Source: Serinus canaria
Lineage: Eukaryota > Chordata > Aves > Passeriformes > Fringillidae
Reading direction: 5' to 3'
DNA length: 64,000 bases
Assembly: GCF_022539315.1 (NCBI RefSeq)
Contig: NC_066316.1
Span: 99,132,179-99,196,178 of the forward strand
In this document: one piece after another, positions 23,061 through 36,205 of the stretch
Position numbering within the stretch: position 1 is the first letter of the stretch
Layout of the letters: every line of letters begins with the position of its first letter
The notes under the pieces: generated by a model
Seen by the model: only the letters and a program-made list of their open reading frames with translations
Told to the model about the DNA's origin: nothing
Database searches by the model: none
Made by a program: the position numbers and the translations under genes

Positions 23061-23064
23061 GAGT

Positions 23065-23450
23065 CACAGAATATGCTGAGTTCGAAGGGACCCACGTGGA
23101 TCTGTCGAGTCCAGCTCCTGGCTCTGCACAGGACACCTCAAGAGTCGCACCCTGTGCCTGAGAATGTTGTCCAGGTGCTTTTTGAGCTCTGTCAGGCTGG
23201 TGCTGCGACCACTTCCTTGAGGAGCTTGTTCCAGTGCCCAAGCACTGCTTCTCTGGGTGAAGAACCATTTTCTATTATCCAGTCTAAACCTCCCCTGGCA
23301 CAACTTCAGGACTTTCCCTCAGGTCCGTCCCTGGTCACCAAAGAGAAGTGTTGGCCCCTCTTCCCCTCACGAGAAGTTGTGACTGCGGCGAGGCCTCCCC
23401 TCGGTCTCCTCCAGGTGACCTCAAGCACCCCTCACACGGCTTCCCCTCAC
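23065..23450 (-). mobile_element. CR1 LINE 3' region just upstream of E2F6
   Basis: GAGTCACAGAATATGCTGAG, GTCGAGTCCAGCTCCTGGCT, GAGCTCTGTCAGGCTGGTGC, GGTGAAGAACCATTTTCTAT and CTCACGAGAAGTTGTGACTG are the reverse complement of CR1. The 3' end of the element abuts the E2F6 CpG island. Many CpGs survive, which suggests a fairly young copy or protection by the island. Confidence 0.9.
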
Positions 23451-23529
23451 GGTGAGGATCCTCACTGGTTACTGCGAGGAGGGAGCTTTCTCTTTCTTCC
23501 AGGTAGCAGCGTTACAGCTAGGAGAGAGC

Positions 23530-26500
23530 ATTCTGGCTGACCATTTCCATGCAAGTGTGTGTGAGAGTAATTAGTATTGACTCTGTGCCAAATTACTTCG
23601 TTTTGTCAATAATTGCTAGTACAAGGCAGCCAAAGCTGTGTGTGTCGCTCACAGGGGAGACATGGATGGAATGCCCGTGTCAGGTATAAGTTAATTACAA
23701 GAGGTTTGTAAGTGAAGGGTAAGGTGTATTCCTCTAGGGCCAGACAGGAACCATCAAATGTGGCATGTCCAAACTAATCCTGTACATGTACCTTGCAGCA
23801 ATATCCTTTCCCAAGTCCCAATTCCATTGCTCCTGCCATTTCCTCCATACTTCCGATAACGTTTTACAAGCACTAATGATTTGTCATTTGCCAACCTCAG
23901 CAGTAGTCTCAAAATTTCCAGTTGCTTACATAACTTCTCTTTGTCAACCAAAAACATTTCTTTAAAATGCAGCTCCTTGTTAGGTAGTCCATTTGTTGCT
24001 CTTTATGGCAATTAACTCTCTTCTACAGCAGGTAAGTCTGTCACGGAGTTCTTTTGCTTTAAGAATTATGAACTGTTTTTCTTTTCCCACCCACATTTCA
24101 GGTGGAATTTCTAGTCCTGATTTCATCAGATGTGTAAAACTGCTAGTCTGGTATGAGGAATTCAAAGCCATGAAGAACTTTGTTCATCTTCTGTCAGACC
24201 AAACAAGTCAACTAACACTCTGTCTTGAATAAATACTGAATTAATTTTCATTTACCATGTGTTTCATAGCCCTTACGGTTAAGACATTTATTTAGATTAG
24301 GTTATGGTATCACCAATGATGTATAAGATGCCTTGATAGATGATGGAGTTTTCTACATAGCAACCAATTTTCAGTCAAGTACTTGCCTGGTAATAATTGA
24401 CCTTGTAGAGAACTGTAGAACTAAGGTGAGTTGTTCTGGTGCTCTAATGAATCAACCAGCATAAAACAGGGAGAAATCTATTACAGCTCCTCAAAGGCAA
24501 GATGTCTGTGTTTCAGGAGATTTGGAGTTGTGCATTGAATGACATCATTAAATGCTGGTTGTCAGTATTGTAAGGCAAGGTTAGACTGCTGCAGGTGCAG
24601 GTTTTCCTATCATGGAAGGGACACATGATTACACCAAAACGTAAAAATGCTCATTTTTACTGTGTGTGCAACATAATGTAATTGCTAACTTCTCTGTGGT
24701 CATGTGTGTAGTTCCATGAGGAATGAATATTTCTCACTCTTTCTTGTATTCTGGAAGATGTATTTTATCATTGCAATTACAAATTGTATAAACCCCCTCT
24801 GACAGAGCAGGTTTTTTCCACCTGGAACAGCAAAACTGTTTGGAGTAGATGTTTAGAGCCACGTTAGTTTGAGGAGGGGGTGTGAGGAATGTGCTGAGCA
24901 GTATTAAAGTTGTTGAATAGGAATTGGTGGCTGTTGGCTGGTCAGACATTAGGAGGATGTTAACAACTCATAATTTGAGGATTAGGATACATGAATTCCT
25001 GAATTAACCCATGTGGAAAACATTGCATCAACGTTTAACTATGCTGTTGTTCTGGGCAGTCATAAGATCAAATCCTCTTGTTCCCATGCTTCTCTGTCCT
25101 TGCCTGCTGACATTATCTCATGGAATGAAGAAGAGCCCCACAGGGATTCAGATTCAGGAAGTGTTTTCTACATTTATATGAAAATTAATAAGACTTATTA
25201 ATAATAAGACTTAGATGTTGAAGTAACTTGCTTGACTATCAGGAGTTTTTGCTGTGGTGTTCTGCTGATAAAGAGTTTTATTCTAGAATGTTATTATTTA
25301 CATTTTACAAAGCTGGTCATTAAACATTACACATTCTTTATCAGAATCATCTTGTAGATGAAAATGTAAATTATACCCCATTTACTCTTATCTTAATGCA
25401 TATTAAAATGACTGTGCATTCTTTTAACACCTCCAGACATTAATTGTACAAAACATGATTCTTAAAATAAAATATTTGATTATTTATCTGTAATTGGTTT
25501 CTTTTTCATTACATTGATTCTCAGTGTGCCACCAGGGGGCAATCATTCATTTCCTAAATCTGATCTTTTACCATCAAAACCTGCCAGAACAGTGGATTTA
25601 CTAATATTTTTAAATGACTGTATGTGAAAGGCAACATACGTGTCTTAAAAATGCTTCTTAAATTACTTGTGTAGTTTAATATTTTACTGTGCACTACTTA
25701 GGTCTTACTTTTATTTTGAGCAGCTGAAATTTGACTCCTTTGTAAAAGTTTTTACTGGTGAGCTTCATGCAGCACGGAAATGGTGGATGGTTTGTATTTC
25801 GTGCAGTATGGGATTTTTCTGGTAAAAAAAAAAATAAATTTTTTTATATTGCCATTGTAATATTCAAAATTTGTTTAAATCATATTATTTTCCTATTCTT
25901 TTACTTTTTGCTGCACTAATATTCTATTAATATTTATTAGCCTATATATGTGATCCTGAAATTGGAAATACATCCATAAATAATAATAGTACATCCATAT
26001 ATATCCTTATATGATTTTTTTTCTTTCTTTATGTACACAGTGGTTACAACATTCTGCAGTTAAAGCCAAGGCTGCCTTCTGTAAAACTCTACAGCTCTGT
26101 ATCAAATGCACTCTTTCCTTTCAAGACAATTCTCTTGTAATTGGGTCTTCTATTAGGTGTACATGTGTTGCTATAAAGATGAGCCAGAGGAAATATATTC
26201 CTGCAACAGTGCAAAAGTAAAAAATTATGAAAGATGGCAATAGCTGTAAATATCTGTTTGAGCTACATGGGGCTATAGAGTTATCCATATTTTTGTATAT
26301 TAGTATGTCAGTCTGTAGAAGCTTCCAGGCCTCCCTAGGGTCCTCACCACTGTATAACCATTAGGCATAAAGGTATATATTTTATGCTCTAAAATGTAAT
26401 GACTTAAATCTGTTTCTGGCAGTAGTAGAATTTTTCTTCATGTGCTTGGCTTAATTTGCCTGAAAAAAATTCTTCCTGTACTCTTGGCAAATAGTCATCC

Positions 26501-27140
26501 TTTAGTCTAAGAAGGCAGATCTCCTATTTCTTCACTGTGTTGTGTGAGTATGAGGAAGATTGAGTCAGTTAATCAGAGCAGCACAGTGGTAAACAGCATT
26601 TGGTTTTGTCATGTCCTGAATGACACTTAAAAGTCATGGATCTGGTATCACATTGGAGACATAGGGTTTAGTTCATGATATAAACTAAAGCTCCTGCTTC
26701 TTCTACCTGTAATTCAGAAAAAAAAAATTATATAGATGGAAAAAGCACCCTTAAGGTGACATTAGGGTTGTGTAAATAGCAACTACTTGCTGTATATGAA
26801 CACTGGTGTCTTACTGAAAAAGTTCAGTGAATATTGTATTCCTAGGAAGGTTTGGAAATTTGGCAGTAAGCCATCTGCCGTGGTCTGATAGAGCCTGGGG
26901 GTTTCTAGGCAAAGGTCTTTACAGAGCCTGCTGGAAGTTTTCATCCATGCTAAGGAATTTATCAACAGAAGATTCCTGTTGAAAAGGTCATTATTATATT
27001 TTTTGTTTGTACCTTTTCTGTGGCAGAGGAGGTGCAAAATTCCCTGATATATTTAATTTTGTCAACTTTAAATGTATGGAAAAGTTGAAGTATGTCCTCG
27101 TAAGGTGGTTGTCTTTATATTTTGAGTTTAACAGCATCCT
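23530..27140. other. Intergenic spacer between E2F6 and GREB1, left part
   Basis: Mostly unique-looking AT-rich DNA containing the CTCF core at 25529. Short open frames show no known domain. Confidence 0.5.
25529..25540 (+). promoter_or_regulatory. CTCF core motif, exact match
   Basis: CCACCAGGGGGC fits the CTCF core CCASYAGRKGGC at all twelve positions, in plus orientation. It sits about 3 kb upstream of E2F6 and 5.5 kb before the candidate GREB1 promoter, a natural place for an insulator between divergent genes. Occupancy is not known. Confidence 0.6.
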
Positions 27141-27144
27141 TGAA

Positions 27145-27295
27145 GTTAGGTTTTTTTGTTGTTTTGTAGGGGTTTTTTGTGTGGTTTTGTTTGGGTTTTT
27201 GTTTTAATTTTGGTTTTTTTTTGTTTGGTTTTTTGTATTTTTTGTTTGTTTTTGGTTCAGGTTTTTTGGGGGTTTTTTTGGTGGGATTTTAAAAT
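27145..27295. repeat. T/G-rich low-complexity tract
   Basis: About 150 bp almost entirely of T and G on the plus strand, in runs such as TTTTTTGTGTGGTTTTGTTT. Similar, shorter tracts occur at 32580-32645 and 56730-56820. Confidence 0.8.
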
Positions 27296-27990
27296 TTATT
27301 TTATTATTTGATTTTACCTTATAATGTGAAAAAGTGTTATACAGTACCTACTTGAAATTAGAGCAGCTTGCTGTTACGTATGCAGTGAGATTTATGATTT
27401 AGCACATTCACTGATAGTGAGATTGTCAAGATGCAAAAAAGTAATTCAAGCCTAACACGGAAGTATGTTGTCCCTTCCTTCCTTCCAGTTTCTCACTCTC
27501 TAATAGCAGTGAGAACTTGAAATGGATGAAAAATGTTGGGGCACCTGTTTGTTCTGAGGGATGTTGTAAAAGAAAGAGATTCTGGGAAAGTGAGTTACCT
27601 GCCACTGCGAGGCAAGCTGTAGACAGATGCTGGAAAAACAGAAACCCCTGGAAAAACTCAGGTACTTGTTTCCATTTTTGAGGATCTGCATTCCTCCATG
27701 CTCTGCTAGTCCAGCCCCAGTGCTTCCATGTCTTACCATCAGGGAGTAACACGCCTTGTGAACAGGTCCCAGGCCTCCAGCAGGATAAAAACACCTCCAT
27801 CCCCAGAGGATTAAAGCTAAGCAGACTTTTCTGCCTCTCTTCTCATCCTTCCCTTCCTCTCACATTTCCACCGCAAGCAAAATGGAAGGTAGCTATTACC
27901 ACTGAACGGTAATATCATTGTTTTACCATTACTCATTGTTTTACCATTGAGGAATGGCAAAATGCAGTTTCGCCTACAATACTGAGGAAC

Positions 27991-28374
27991 CTTAGAATCA
28001 GAGATTCATTTAGGTTGGAAAAGACCTCAAGGTTATCAAGTTCAACCATTAACTCAGCACTGCCAAGTCCGCCATTAAACCATGTCCTTGTGTGCCACAT
28101 TGGCACATCTTCTAAATACCTCCAGAAATGGCGACTTAACCACTTCCCTGTACAGCATTTTACAAAACTTGACAACCCTTTTGGTGAAGAAGTTTCCCCT
28201 AATATCCAATCTAAACCTCCTCTGGTGCCACTTGAGGCTGTTTCCTCTCATCCTATCTTTTATTACTTGGAAAAAGAGACCAACACTCCCCTAATTACAA
28301 CCTCCTTACAGGTGTTTGTAGACAGTGATATGATCTCCTTGCGCCTCCTTTTCTTCACCTTGAGTTGGTTCTGA
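27991..28374 (-). mobile_element. CR1 LINE 3' region
   Basis: AGAATCAGAGATTCATTTAG, GGTTGGAAAAGACCTCAAGG, TCAAGTTCAACCATTAACTC, GAAGAAGTTTCCCCTAATAT and CCAATCTAAACCTCCTCTGG are the reverse complement of a CR1 tail. Confidence 0.9.
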
Positions 28375-28834
28375 TCAGAAGGCAAACTCTAATAAATAAT
28401 AATAAATTATTAATTGTAAACGATGATTTATATGATTACAGGAAAGCTAAAATGATCCGTTTTTACGGCAGTGAGTTCTATAATTTTAACTTGTTAGAAA
28501 AAATGAAGTAATTCTGTTTCAAATATGTTCCCTAATCATGTTATGTGGTACTCTGCAATTCCTGTGTTATGGAAAACTGGAAGAATTTCTTTTCAGTGCG
28601 CTTTTTTCATATTATTCTCAACTAAATAGCTCAATAGGTATTTATCAGCTCAATTACCAGTTTTCCAGTTTGAAGACTCTTAACCTATGTAATCTGTTTT
28701 GTGTGGAAGTTACTTAAAATCTCTAGTCACTCTTGTATGTTGCTTTTCTGTTCTGCTGTAGCCTTTTCAAATGTGACATTTGAAAGGAATAACACGGTAA
28801 TCCGAAAGGGAAAAAAAAGGGGGGGAGGGAAGGA

Positions 28835-29045
28835 AATTTTTTCCTCAGCATGAGAACAATAAAGGTGTGGATCAGATGGTCTAGAAATGTTGTGTAGTCT
28901 TCATCCTTGGAAGTTTCCAAGATACAACTGGATAAAGCCCTAAGTAACCTCACTGCATAGCTGACTTGTATTTGACTGTGAGATTGGTTTAGACACAGCC
29001 AGTGGTCCCTTACAAGAGGCCACCTATGATCCCATGATCAGATAC
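28835..29045 (+). mobile_element. Diverged CR1 LINE tail
   Basis: TCATCCTTGGAAGTTTCCAA, ACAACTGGATAAAGCCCTAA, GTAACCTCACTGCATAGCTG and CACCTATGATCCCATGATCA resemble a strongly decayed CR1 3' end. Confidence 0.5.
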
Positions 29046-29049
29046 CTAA

Positions 29050-31049
29050 TCAGGGTACAAGAAATCTTAAATGTAGACTTAATGCAATGTCAAACTGATG
29101 TTTTCTTCTTTACTCTCTCTTCTTTTCCTGAAACATTGTGTGTGCCTTTTTGCCAGCTGGTGAGCATTGAGGTGTTTAGAGAAAACTAACTGTGGTGCTC
29201 CAACCCCTCTTTTTACCAAGTGGGTAGGAGACCATTATTATGCACATAGTTGGCAGTTGCAGCCAGGGCAGGGAAAAAAAGCATCAAAGGGGGTAGTATT
29301 GTGAAGTGTGGCTTGGGGAGCAACATCCCTCCCATCTCTCTGTGCCAAGTTACTTCCCTGAATTTGGACAAAGGCAGATATTAAGGAGAAAGTATGTTTG
29401 GGATTGCCTGGATCTGTGGCTGCTGCTGTTGGCTGAAGGAGTGGCAAAAATGGTTCAAAGAGAGCAAGTTGTCTGCTGCAAGGGAAAAGGACTACACTTC
29501 ATGCCATGGCATGTCTATTGCCTCTGGTATGCTCCTGCACTGGAGAAACTCAGCAGAGTTGGACCCTGTTTAGTTTTAGTTCCCTGACCAGTCTTCTCCC
29601 ACTCTCTGGATAGGTGACTCTTCTGGCTAGGTGCTTTTTTTCTTCCACCGATCTCCAAATCTCTGCAGAGTACCCATACTGTCAGCGTCTTGGCGCTGAG
29701 TGCCACTGTGGCTTGTTAGAGCCACAAGGCAGATATTTTCTTGGACATCCATTGTTTTTCATTTATTACTACTTAATTGAACCCGGCCTTTCAATAATCC
29801 CTTTTTGTGAGATAGGCCTGCAAAATTTCACTGTCTGTATTTGTGTATCCTGGATAGTTTTCTGTCACTTCAGTGTTCTGTGCTGTACAAGGTATGACGC
29901 TTCATTAAAGCCATGTTCACCTCATCAGTCAGCCATTGGTGATCCACTCTTATATAGCATTCTTCTATGACTGAAGTTGGTTTAAGGTATAGGTCTTAAT
30001 TTTATAGCTGGTAGTTCAGCAGTTTTGTATTTTGTGTAAAAAACCTCTGGTCCTGGTGATATGTTACTTCCAAGTGATCTGTCCATTCTAAAGCTTCTTT
30101 TGCTTTAGAAAGAAGTTCTGACCTTCAGAAGTAGTGCTGACAAATGTGACATCTCTGGAGTGTTCTAGAAAAGCACATAGATGATTTTATAGATATTTTA
30201 GCACCAAAATAGTTAAATATATGATTCTCCTTGTTTTAATGTTTTTTATTTTTGAAGTTTATCTGTTCTTAAAACACAACATCTGACTTAGTACGGATTA
30301 GGAGTGGTATAGTTTGGTGGCTATACGTCACTGGCGAGAGCCAGAAGCGTCTGGAGACCTCCAGAGGGAGACCCTGTCCACCTAAATAAGGTGTGTAACC
30401 TTAAGTAGTCAAGATCTTTTAGAAGTCTTCAGCATCACTTACTTCTCTCCACAGTCTCTGTAACAAACATAAACACTTTATAAGGACTGTTTTGTCATGT
30501 GTCTAAAATTAGGTCTTTAAGAAAAATATTCTGGTTAGCTGTAATTATATGCGACTTTTGGGAGCATGTACTGATCGCCTGAAAGAGCTCCTAATCACCA
30601 TAACTGCTCAAAGTGAAAAAAGACCCCTTGAACACATTAGTCATTCAAGCTGACAAGTCAGAGGAGTTGTTCTGGTGTGATTTTAAAGGGGTTATTTCAT
30701 AGCTCATAATCTTAAAAAATATTACTGGTTACTTTTCCCCTTTCATTCTCCATTGCATCATAAGAATAGGCTGGTATTTAAGTCTGGCTTTGCAGGAGAA
30801 AAGTTTCTTTACAAAAAAGCTATTTAGAATGAAGCTTGAGAAACAAAGAGCATAAACAATAGGTAAACTGGATTTGGGAGATAACTAGCTATCCAGGGCA
30901 CTTTTCTTTATCTGTATAGATCTCTTAAATTAATCTCCAAGTGGCAGGCTTTGGCTACTGTGACTTGAGGTTTTTGTTGGTTTTTTTTTTTTTTTTAAAC
31001 ACACAGATAAACCCCCAAAGTTTCCAATTTCCCCAAAAGGCTTCTACTT
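29050..31049. other. Intergenic spacer upstream of the candidate GREB1 promoter
   Basis: Unique-looking, moderately AT-rich. Open frames of 93-118 codons at 29306-29970 have no domain I recognise. Confidence 0.45.
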
Positions 31050-31502
31050 TCCCTTTATATCCCTGATCTTCCCTGTGCATTTTCTAACTCCTTTTTCCCC
31101 GGGGCTGGTGAAATTGTCTGCACTTTAGATCCCCGAGCCGACTGAGGCACGTCTGGTTGGGAAGATACCATATTTTGTGGGAAGCAGGGGTGAGGATGCC
31201 TGGGCGGGGAGCAAAAGGCGGGGGAAGGGTGAGGGGTTGTATTCTTGACCTTAGGTAGCTAGTGCTGAGAGGTAGCGCATTGTGTGGGAGCGCAGAGAGA
31301 GCTGGAGCTCTCTGTGGATAAGGAGGAGGGAGGAGGAAGCTGGGACAGCGAGGGGGGAGGAGGAGGAGGAAGGAGCAGCATCTCTATCTTTCTTTGCAGA
31401 CCACGCTGCTAAACAGCGAGGGGAGGCTCATGCTTCCCTAATATCCATCACTCCCTGCTTCCAGCGTGGTCGCAGACAGAGCAACAAAGAGGGTCTGAGA
31501 GG
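31050..31502 (+). promoter_or_regulatory. GREB1: Candidate GREB1 promoter and 5' non-coding exon
   Basis: A GC-richer island in AT-rich surroundings. It holds GC boxes (GGGCGGGG near 31203, GGCGGGGG near 31217) and purine-rich GGAGGA runs, and ends at a strong donor, TCTGAGAG|GTAAGAGCC, at about 31502. It is the only such island between E2F6 and the GREB1 coding exon, and it points the right way. The exon start is not resolved, probably 31260-31330. A second GC-rich stretch at 31600-31800 may be part of the same island. Confidence 0.55.
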
Positions 31503-34500
31503 TAAGAGCCATGCAACTTGCAAAGCTTCTGGTAGCTTTTGGTAGCTTCTGCCAAAATAAGGGGAAGCAGCAGCAACAATAGAGAGAAAAGCTTATCAGC
31601 ACCTGGGAATGCTCCGAGACGGCAGGGGGGTAAGTGGAAGCCCAGGGTTCCTGAAGGTTAGGGAAGTGTTAGTCCCAGCAGCAGCAGCAGCAGGAGCAGG
31701 AGCGGAGTGAGAGGGGAGCGGGCAGGTCCAGGCGGATCGGGACAGCAGCCAGCGGTGCTGAGCTGCGGGCAGCTCGTGTCCAGCTGCCTGCGTGGGCAGA
31801 GGAGGGAGTGGGGTATAACTGATTCATGGACAAATGTGACTTAGCAAGGGATGGAAATACTTTATTTACCCGAAATACAGCTTTGGAGTGAATAAAGCAA
31901 TTCATTACTTTGTGCATATCAGAAGAGGAGAAAAAAAGAAGCAGAGTTGAAGTCTGCATATTGTTTTGACTTTTTTTTTACCTGAAAGTTTGATTTTTTC
32001 ATTTTAGGACAACGTTTCAGATCAAAAATGCAGTTAATAGCAACAACAAGAAAAAAAGACAAGATTCCAAAAATAATTGTGCTTTTAAAGTCAAACAATT
32101 ATTTTAAGAAAATATTTGTGATACCAAAACAAGGTATGGTGTTTGACCTGAGAAATACTGTTTCATTTCATTTAGGAAAAAAATAAAACCACAATTTTAT
32201 ACTTGCTTGAAATGAAATTTCCAATTTTGTGTTTTCATCCACTCAGACTAAAAAATCAGCAATTTGGTTAGGTGTATTTGTAAAGTGAAATGTTTATTTT
32301 TACTTGTTGATACTGGGATCTTAAATGAAGGAGACAGAAGCTATAGCATCTCTACATGGCAGCACTTGATGTTTGCTTTTTTCTTGTGCTTTGTCTCATT
32401 TACTTTACTTTTGGAGATATGGGCTACATTGGTTTTGATCTAATATTTCATAGACCCTTCTGAAATTAATTAATAAAAGTCATAGTGTCATTGTTTGTTG
32501 TTAAACATGTAGAACCAGGAACAGAGAAGATTAACAGTGGTTTGTATGTCTCATGAATGAGAGTCTTTAGGACCTAATGTTGGGTTTTGTTTTGTTTGGT
32601 TGCTTTTTGTTTGTTTTGGTTTTGTTTTGTTGGGGTTTTTTTCTGTAAAACACAGAATCATTCTCGGAAGCTGGATATTCTGGAATATTTGTTCTTAATT
32701 GGAAGTTTCTGTGTTTTCATCTCAACATTAGGTAACTAAAATATCTCTAGTGAGTGGATTTGTTGTTTGAGGGAGGAAATTGGAGCCACCTCTTTCCTGG
32801 TGCATTGGGAACTTGGAGGTGGTAGAGCTGAGTTTGATTTACTTTTTTGTCAGTGTAAATTCACTGCTATAAATGCACATCAGATCAACATCAGGGTCTG
32901 TACTGGCCTACGTTGCCTCATTTTTCTTATAAATGAGAGAAAAGCCACATCAGAGCAATGGGACTTCTGCCAGTTTTTACAATGATCTTAATTGCTCTTT
33001 CAGGGCTTATTTAATTTATATTATTATTTTCAAAATATAAATAAGAGTCTTACATTGCTCACCATGTCTGGTGTGGTAGTTATCACCTTTAGCTTTGAAA
33101 TTTACTTAAGTTTGTAGACAATCAGGATTTTTATTATAAAAGAAAAACAAAATAACTTGCTTTCCTGTCAGCCCACCCCCTTGCTTATACAACTAGTTTG
33201 GCTTCGTTAGGTGGGTTTTTAAATTTTTTTTTTATTCTATAATTTGATTTTCTGACTTCAGGAACAACTGATACATCTTTGAAACCTCTTGTTCTGTTTT
33301 TTCCTCAATGTACAGCTGTTTAAGAAAATACTTAACTAATTGAGGCCTTAAACGTGATCTTCTGTTTCCTTAGAAAACCTAAATATACCATGTAGAAAAC
33401 ATTTTTATTTTTACTTTTCTTTTTGGTTTTGACTACAGTTTTGATTTTCTCTGGCTTCTGTTAAAGAAATGGCATGTTCTCACTTTGGAAAGTTTTAGCT
33501 GTGTTAGATGCATAAGGAACAGTAATAAAAGAATCCATATGTAAATCTACCATTGCAGGTAAATTTCATTTGAAGCTAACATTCTTTTCCACTTAGACAG
33601 TAGTTAGCTATTGTTCTCTTAAAACATATTTCCATGAATTGTATTGTTCTTGAAGTTTATAAGGGCTGGATGCAAAGCTTCCTGAAGTCAGGAAGAGACA
33701 TTCCATAGACTTCAAATAGCTTTGGATCAGGCCTGTCACATGAGATTAGCTCCTGACAGAAGATGTAATAAGCACAAGCCCAGAAAGGAATGATTTGGGG
33801 ATGGAATTTCACTCAGGCTGTGATAATCTTTGTGTTGTGAATATCTCTTAGTCACAATGTTTTTATATTCTGTGGAAAGTGTCTGTATTCCTTAGTATTT
33901 GGAATATAAGGTTTTTCTTCTCACTTATGCCCCAAGTCTATTGTCTATTTGTGTCTGTATTTAAATTCCTTGTAAGGGTAGTCTGTATTTGGATACAATG
34001 GCTCTGAATCTCTCAGATGAGATTTTGTGTTATTCAATAAAAATATGCATAATATGCACAAAGTTAAGGAAAGAGTTTTCAAATGTGAAATAGCAAGTTA
34101 AAAACAATGGTTTGAATTCTGTTTTTCCTTGTTAAACCAAAAGAATGCACTCTGTATAAGAAATTACTGGCTTTCGTAGTTTCTCTTTTAATAAAACAAA
34201 ACCCAGAAGATACTGCTGTATAAAATGTGAAAAGTGGCAAAGTAAGACATTTATAATTTTTATGCATTTGAAGCTTATGGAACTTGCACACTGTAAAAGT
34301 AACCATCAGAAAAACAGTATAGTTTTGTTCAACAAAACAAAAGGAGGGCAGTAGAGTTAAGTGAAATTTTGATTAGGAAGTTGTAAACATTAAAAGGTGA
34401 TTCTTACTAATAAATCAAAGCCTGTGAGACTCCCAGACCCTCTAGTGATGCTGGACATAGTTATCTTTAGGCGAAAAGTGCCTTTGTTCTTATTGATTGT

Positions 34501-35364
34501 GGTTTTTCTAATGAATACAAAGCCTAAAGGTGAATGATAAGTGATCTCTCACTCCTTTTTTTCCCCTTCATACAAAATAAAGAATTTACTTACTATCAGC
34601 TGAGATCAGGCAGCGCCAGAGATTTATTTCATGTGAATAAAAGCTACATGAGGAGCATAAAAGGCTAGTGGAACTACAACCAACCAAAATCTACATGGAA
34701 ACATACCTACTTTCACAAAAACATACCTGCATTTGTATATTCCACATGTGCACAGGGAAAGTGTTGCTTCCTGAACTACAGCTGAATATTTCTTTGCTTT
34801 TTTCCCATGCAGATTATGGTTCATGATTCAGTCCATCAGAAAATCTGACTAAATCTTGAAAGCTTCTTTTATGCAGATTGTGGCAGGAAATACTATCATT
34901 TATGTAGGAAACTCAAATGTATCCTTAATGCTCATTTTAGAGATACTTGTAGCTGCACCTGTATAATTGTACTTAAGGATTCCAAAGATTTTTGGTTTGT
35001 TTTTGGTTTGCCTTCATTTGCCATTATCCATGTCCTGCCTTTCATGCTTAAATATTTATGTGAAGAATAAAGAAAGTCTAAGAAGTAACATTGGCAGTGT
35101 TGTATCTCTGAAGAAACAGTAAAAGAAAATTGCTATTTGCCTACATTGTATACTGTAGGAAAAATGTTGTAAAATATAAATAGTGACCAAGTGTTATATG
35201 AAGAAAATACCTTTTTTCCTAGTTAAACCTCACAGCAGTACTTCATGTACTAAAAGCAATCTATAATTATGTTGATGTGTATTTATATAATTATGCAGTA
35301 GATAAAAATGAAAAATTATTTGTAGAGAGTTTATTAACATCACAGAAAAGATGTATAGTAAAAA

Positions 35365-36205
35365 CAGAATCATAGGATATCTCAATTTGGAAGACACTCA
35401 CTCAGATCATCAGGTCCAACTCCCTGCTCCTTACAGGACAACCTAAAACTAAACCACATAACTAAGAGTGTCATCCAGACACTCCTTAAACTCTGTCAGG
35501 CTTGGTGCTGTGACCCTATGCCAGTGTCCAACCACCCTCTCAGTGAGAAACTTTTTCCTAATGTCCAACATGATGCTGTCTTTCCCTGGTTCAGCTTCAT
35601 TCCATTCCTTCAGCCACTCCCCTAAAGTTTTGCCTTTGACACCATCTTGTTGCCCTCTGGGCTAGTTTTAGACTCTGGTAGTTTGATGTCCTTCCTAAGT
35701 TGAGGCACCCCAAATTGCACACAGCATTGGAGGTGGGGCTGCAGTGATGCAGTGCCCAGAGACAATCACTGCCCTCAACAGGCTTCCTAGGGCTTCCATG
35801 GTTGGCCCTTGTGGCTGCCAGAGCACACTCAGATTCATATTTCCATTGATCCAAACCCTCAGATCTCTTTCCGTGGGGCTGCTCTCCAGCCCAGTTTGTA
35901 TGTTTAACCGGGATTTCCCATCCTAGATGGAGAATCCAGCACTTGCTCTTGTTAAATTTCCTTTGGTTGGTGATTATACTGCTCCCTAATCTCTGCAGGT
36001 GTCTCTCTATATTAGGCCTCTTGACCCTCGACTGACTCCACAGCTCCTCCTGTGTTTTTCAGCAAACTTATTCCTGTGTCCAGATATTTTATACAAATGT
36101 TAAATAACACTGGCCCTAAAACTGAGCCCTGTTGAACCCTGCAGTGGACTGGCTGCCAGTCTGATGACACCCCATGTACTATAACTCTTTGAGCCTTCAT
36201 TATGT
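35365..36205 (-). mobile_element. CR1 LINE, longest copy in the window, with a reverse-transcriptase remnant
   Basis: The element's 3' end is at about 35365 (reverse complement CAGAATCATAGGATATCTCA). It continues through AAACTCTGTCAGGCTTGGTG and CAACCACCCTCTCAGTGAGA into coding remnants. At 36012-36200 the minus strand still reads VQQGSVLGPVLFNI, the CR1 reverse-transcriptase motif usually PQGSVLGPVLFNI. Frames are broken and the copy is 5'-truncated, so it is inactive. Confidence 0.9.
36012..36200 (-). pseudogene. CR1 reverse-transcriptase fragment
   Basis: A 62-codon open stretch. SDWQPVHCRVQQGSVLGPVL then FNICIKYLDTGI matches the non-LTR reverse-transcriptase palm segment ahead of the catalytic FADD, which is absent here. 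Confidence 0.8.

Noticed and set aside
22911..23540. 209-codon plus-strand open frame
   Set aside because: Most of it is antisense CR1 sequence; the rest is the CpG island edge.
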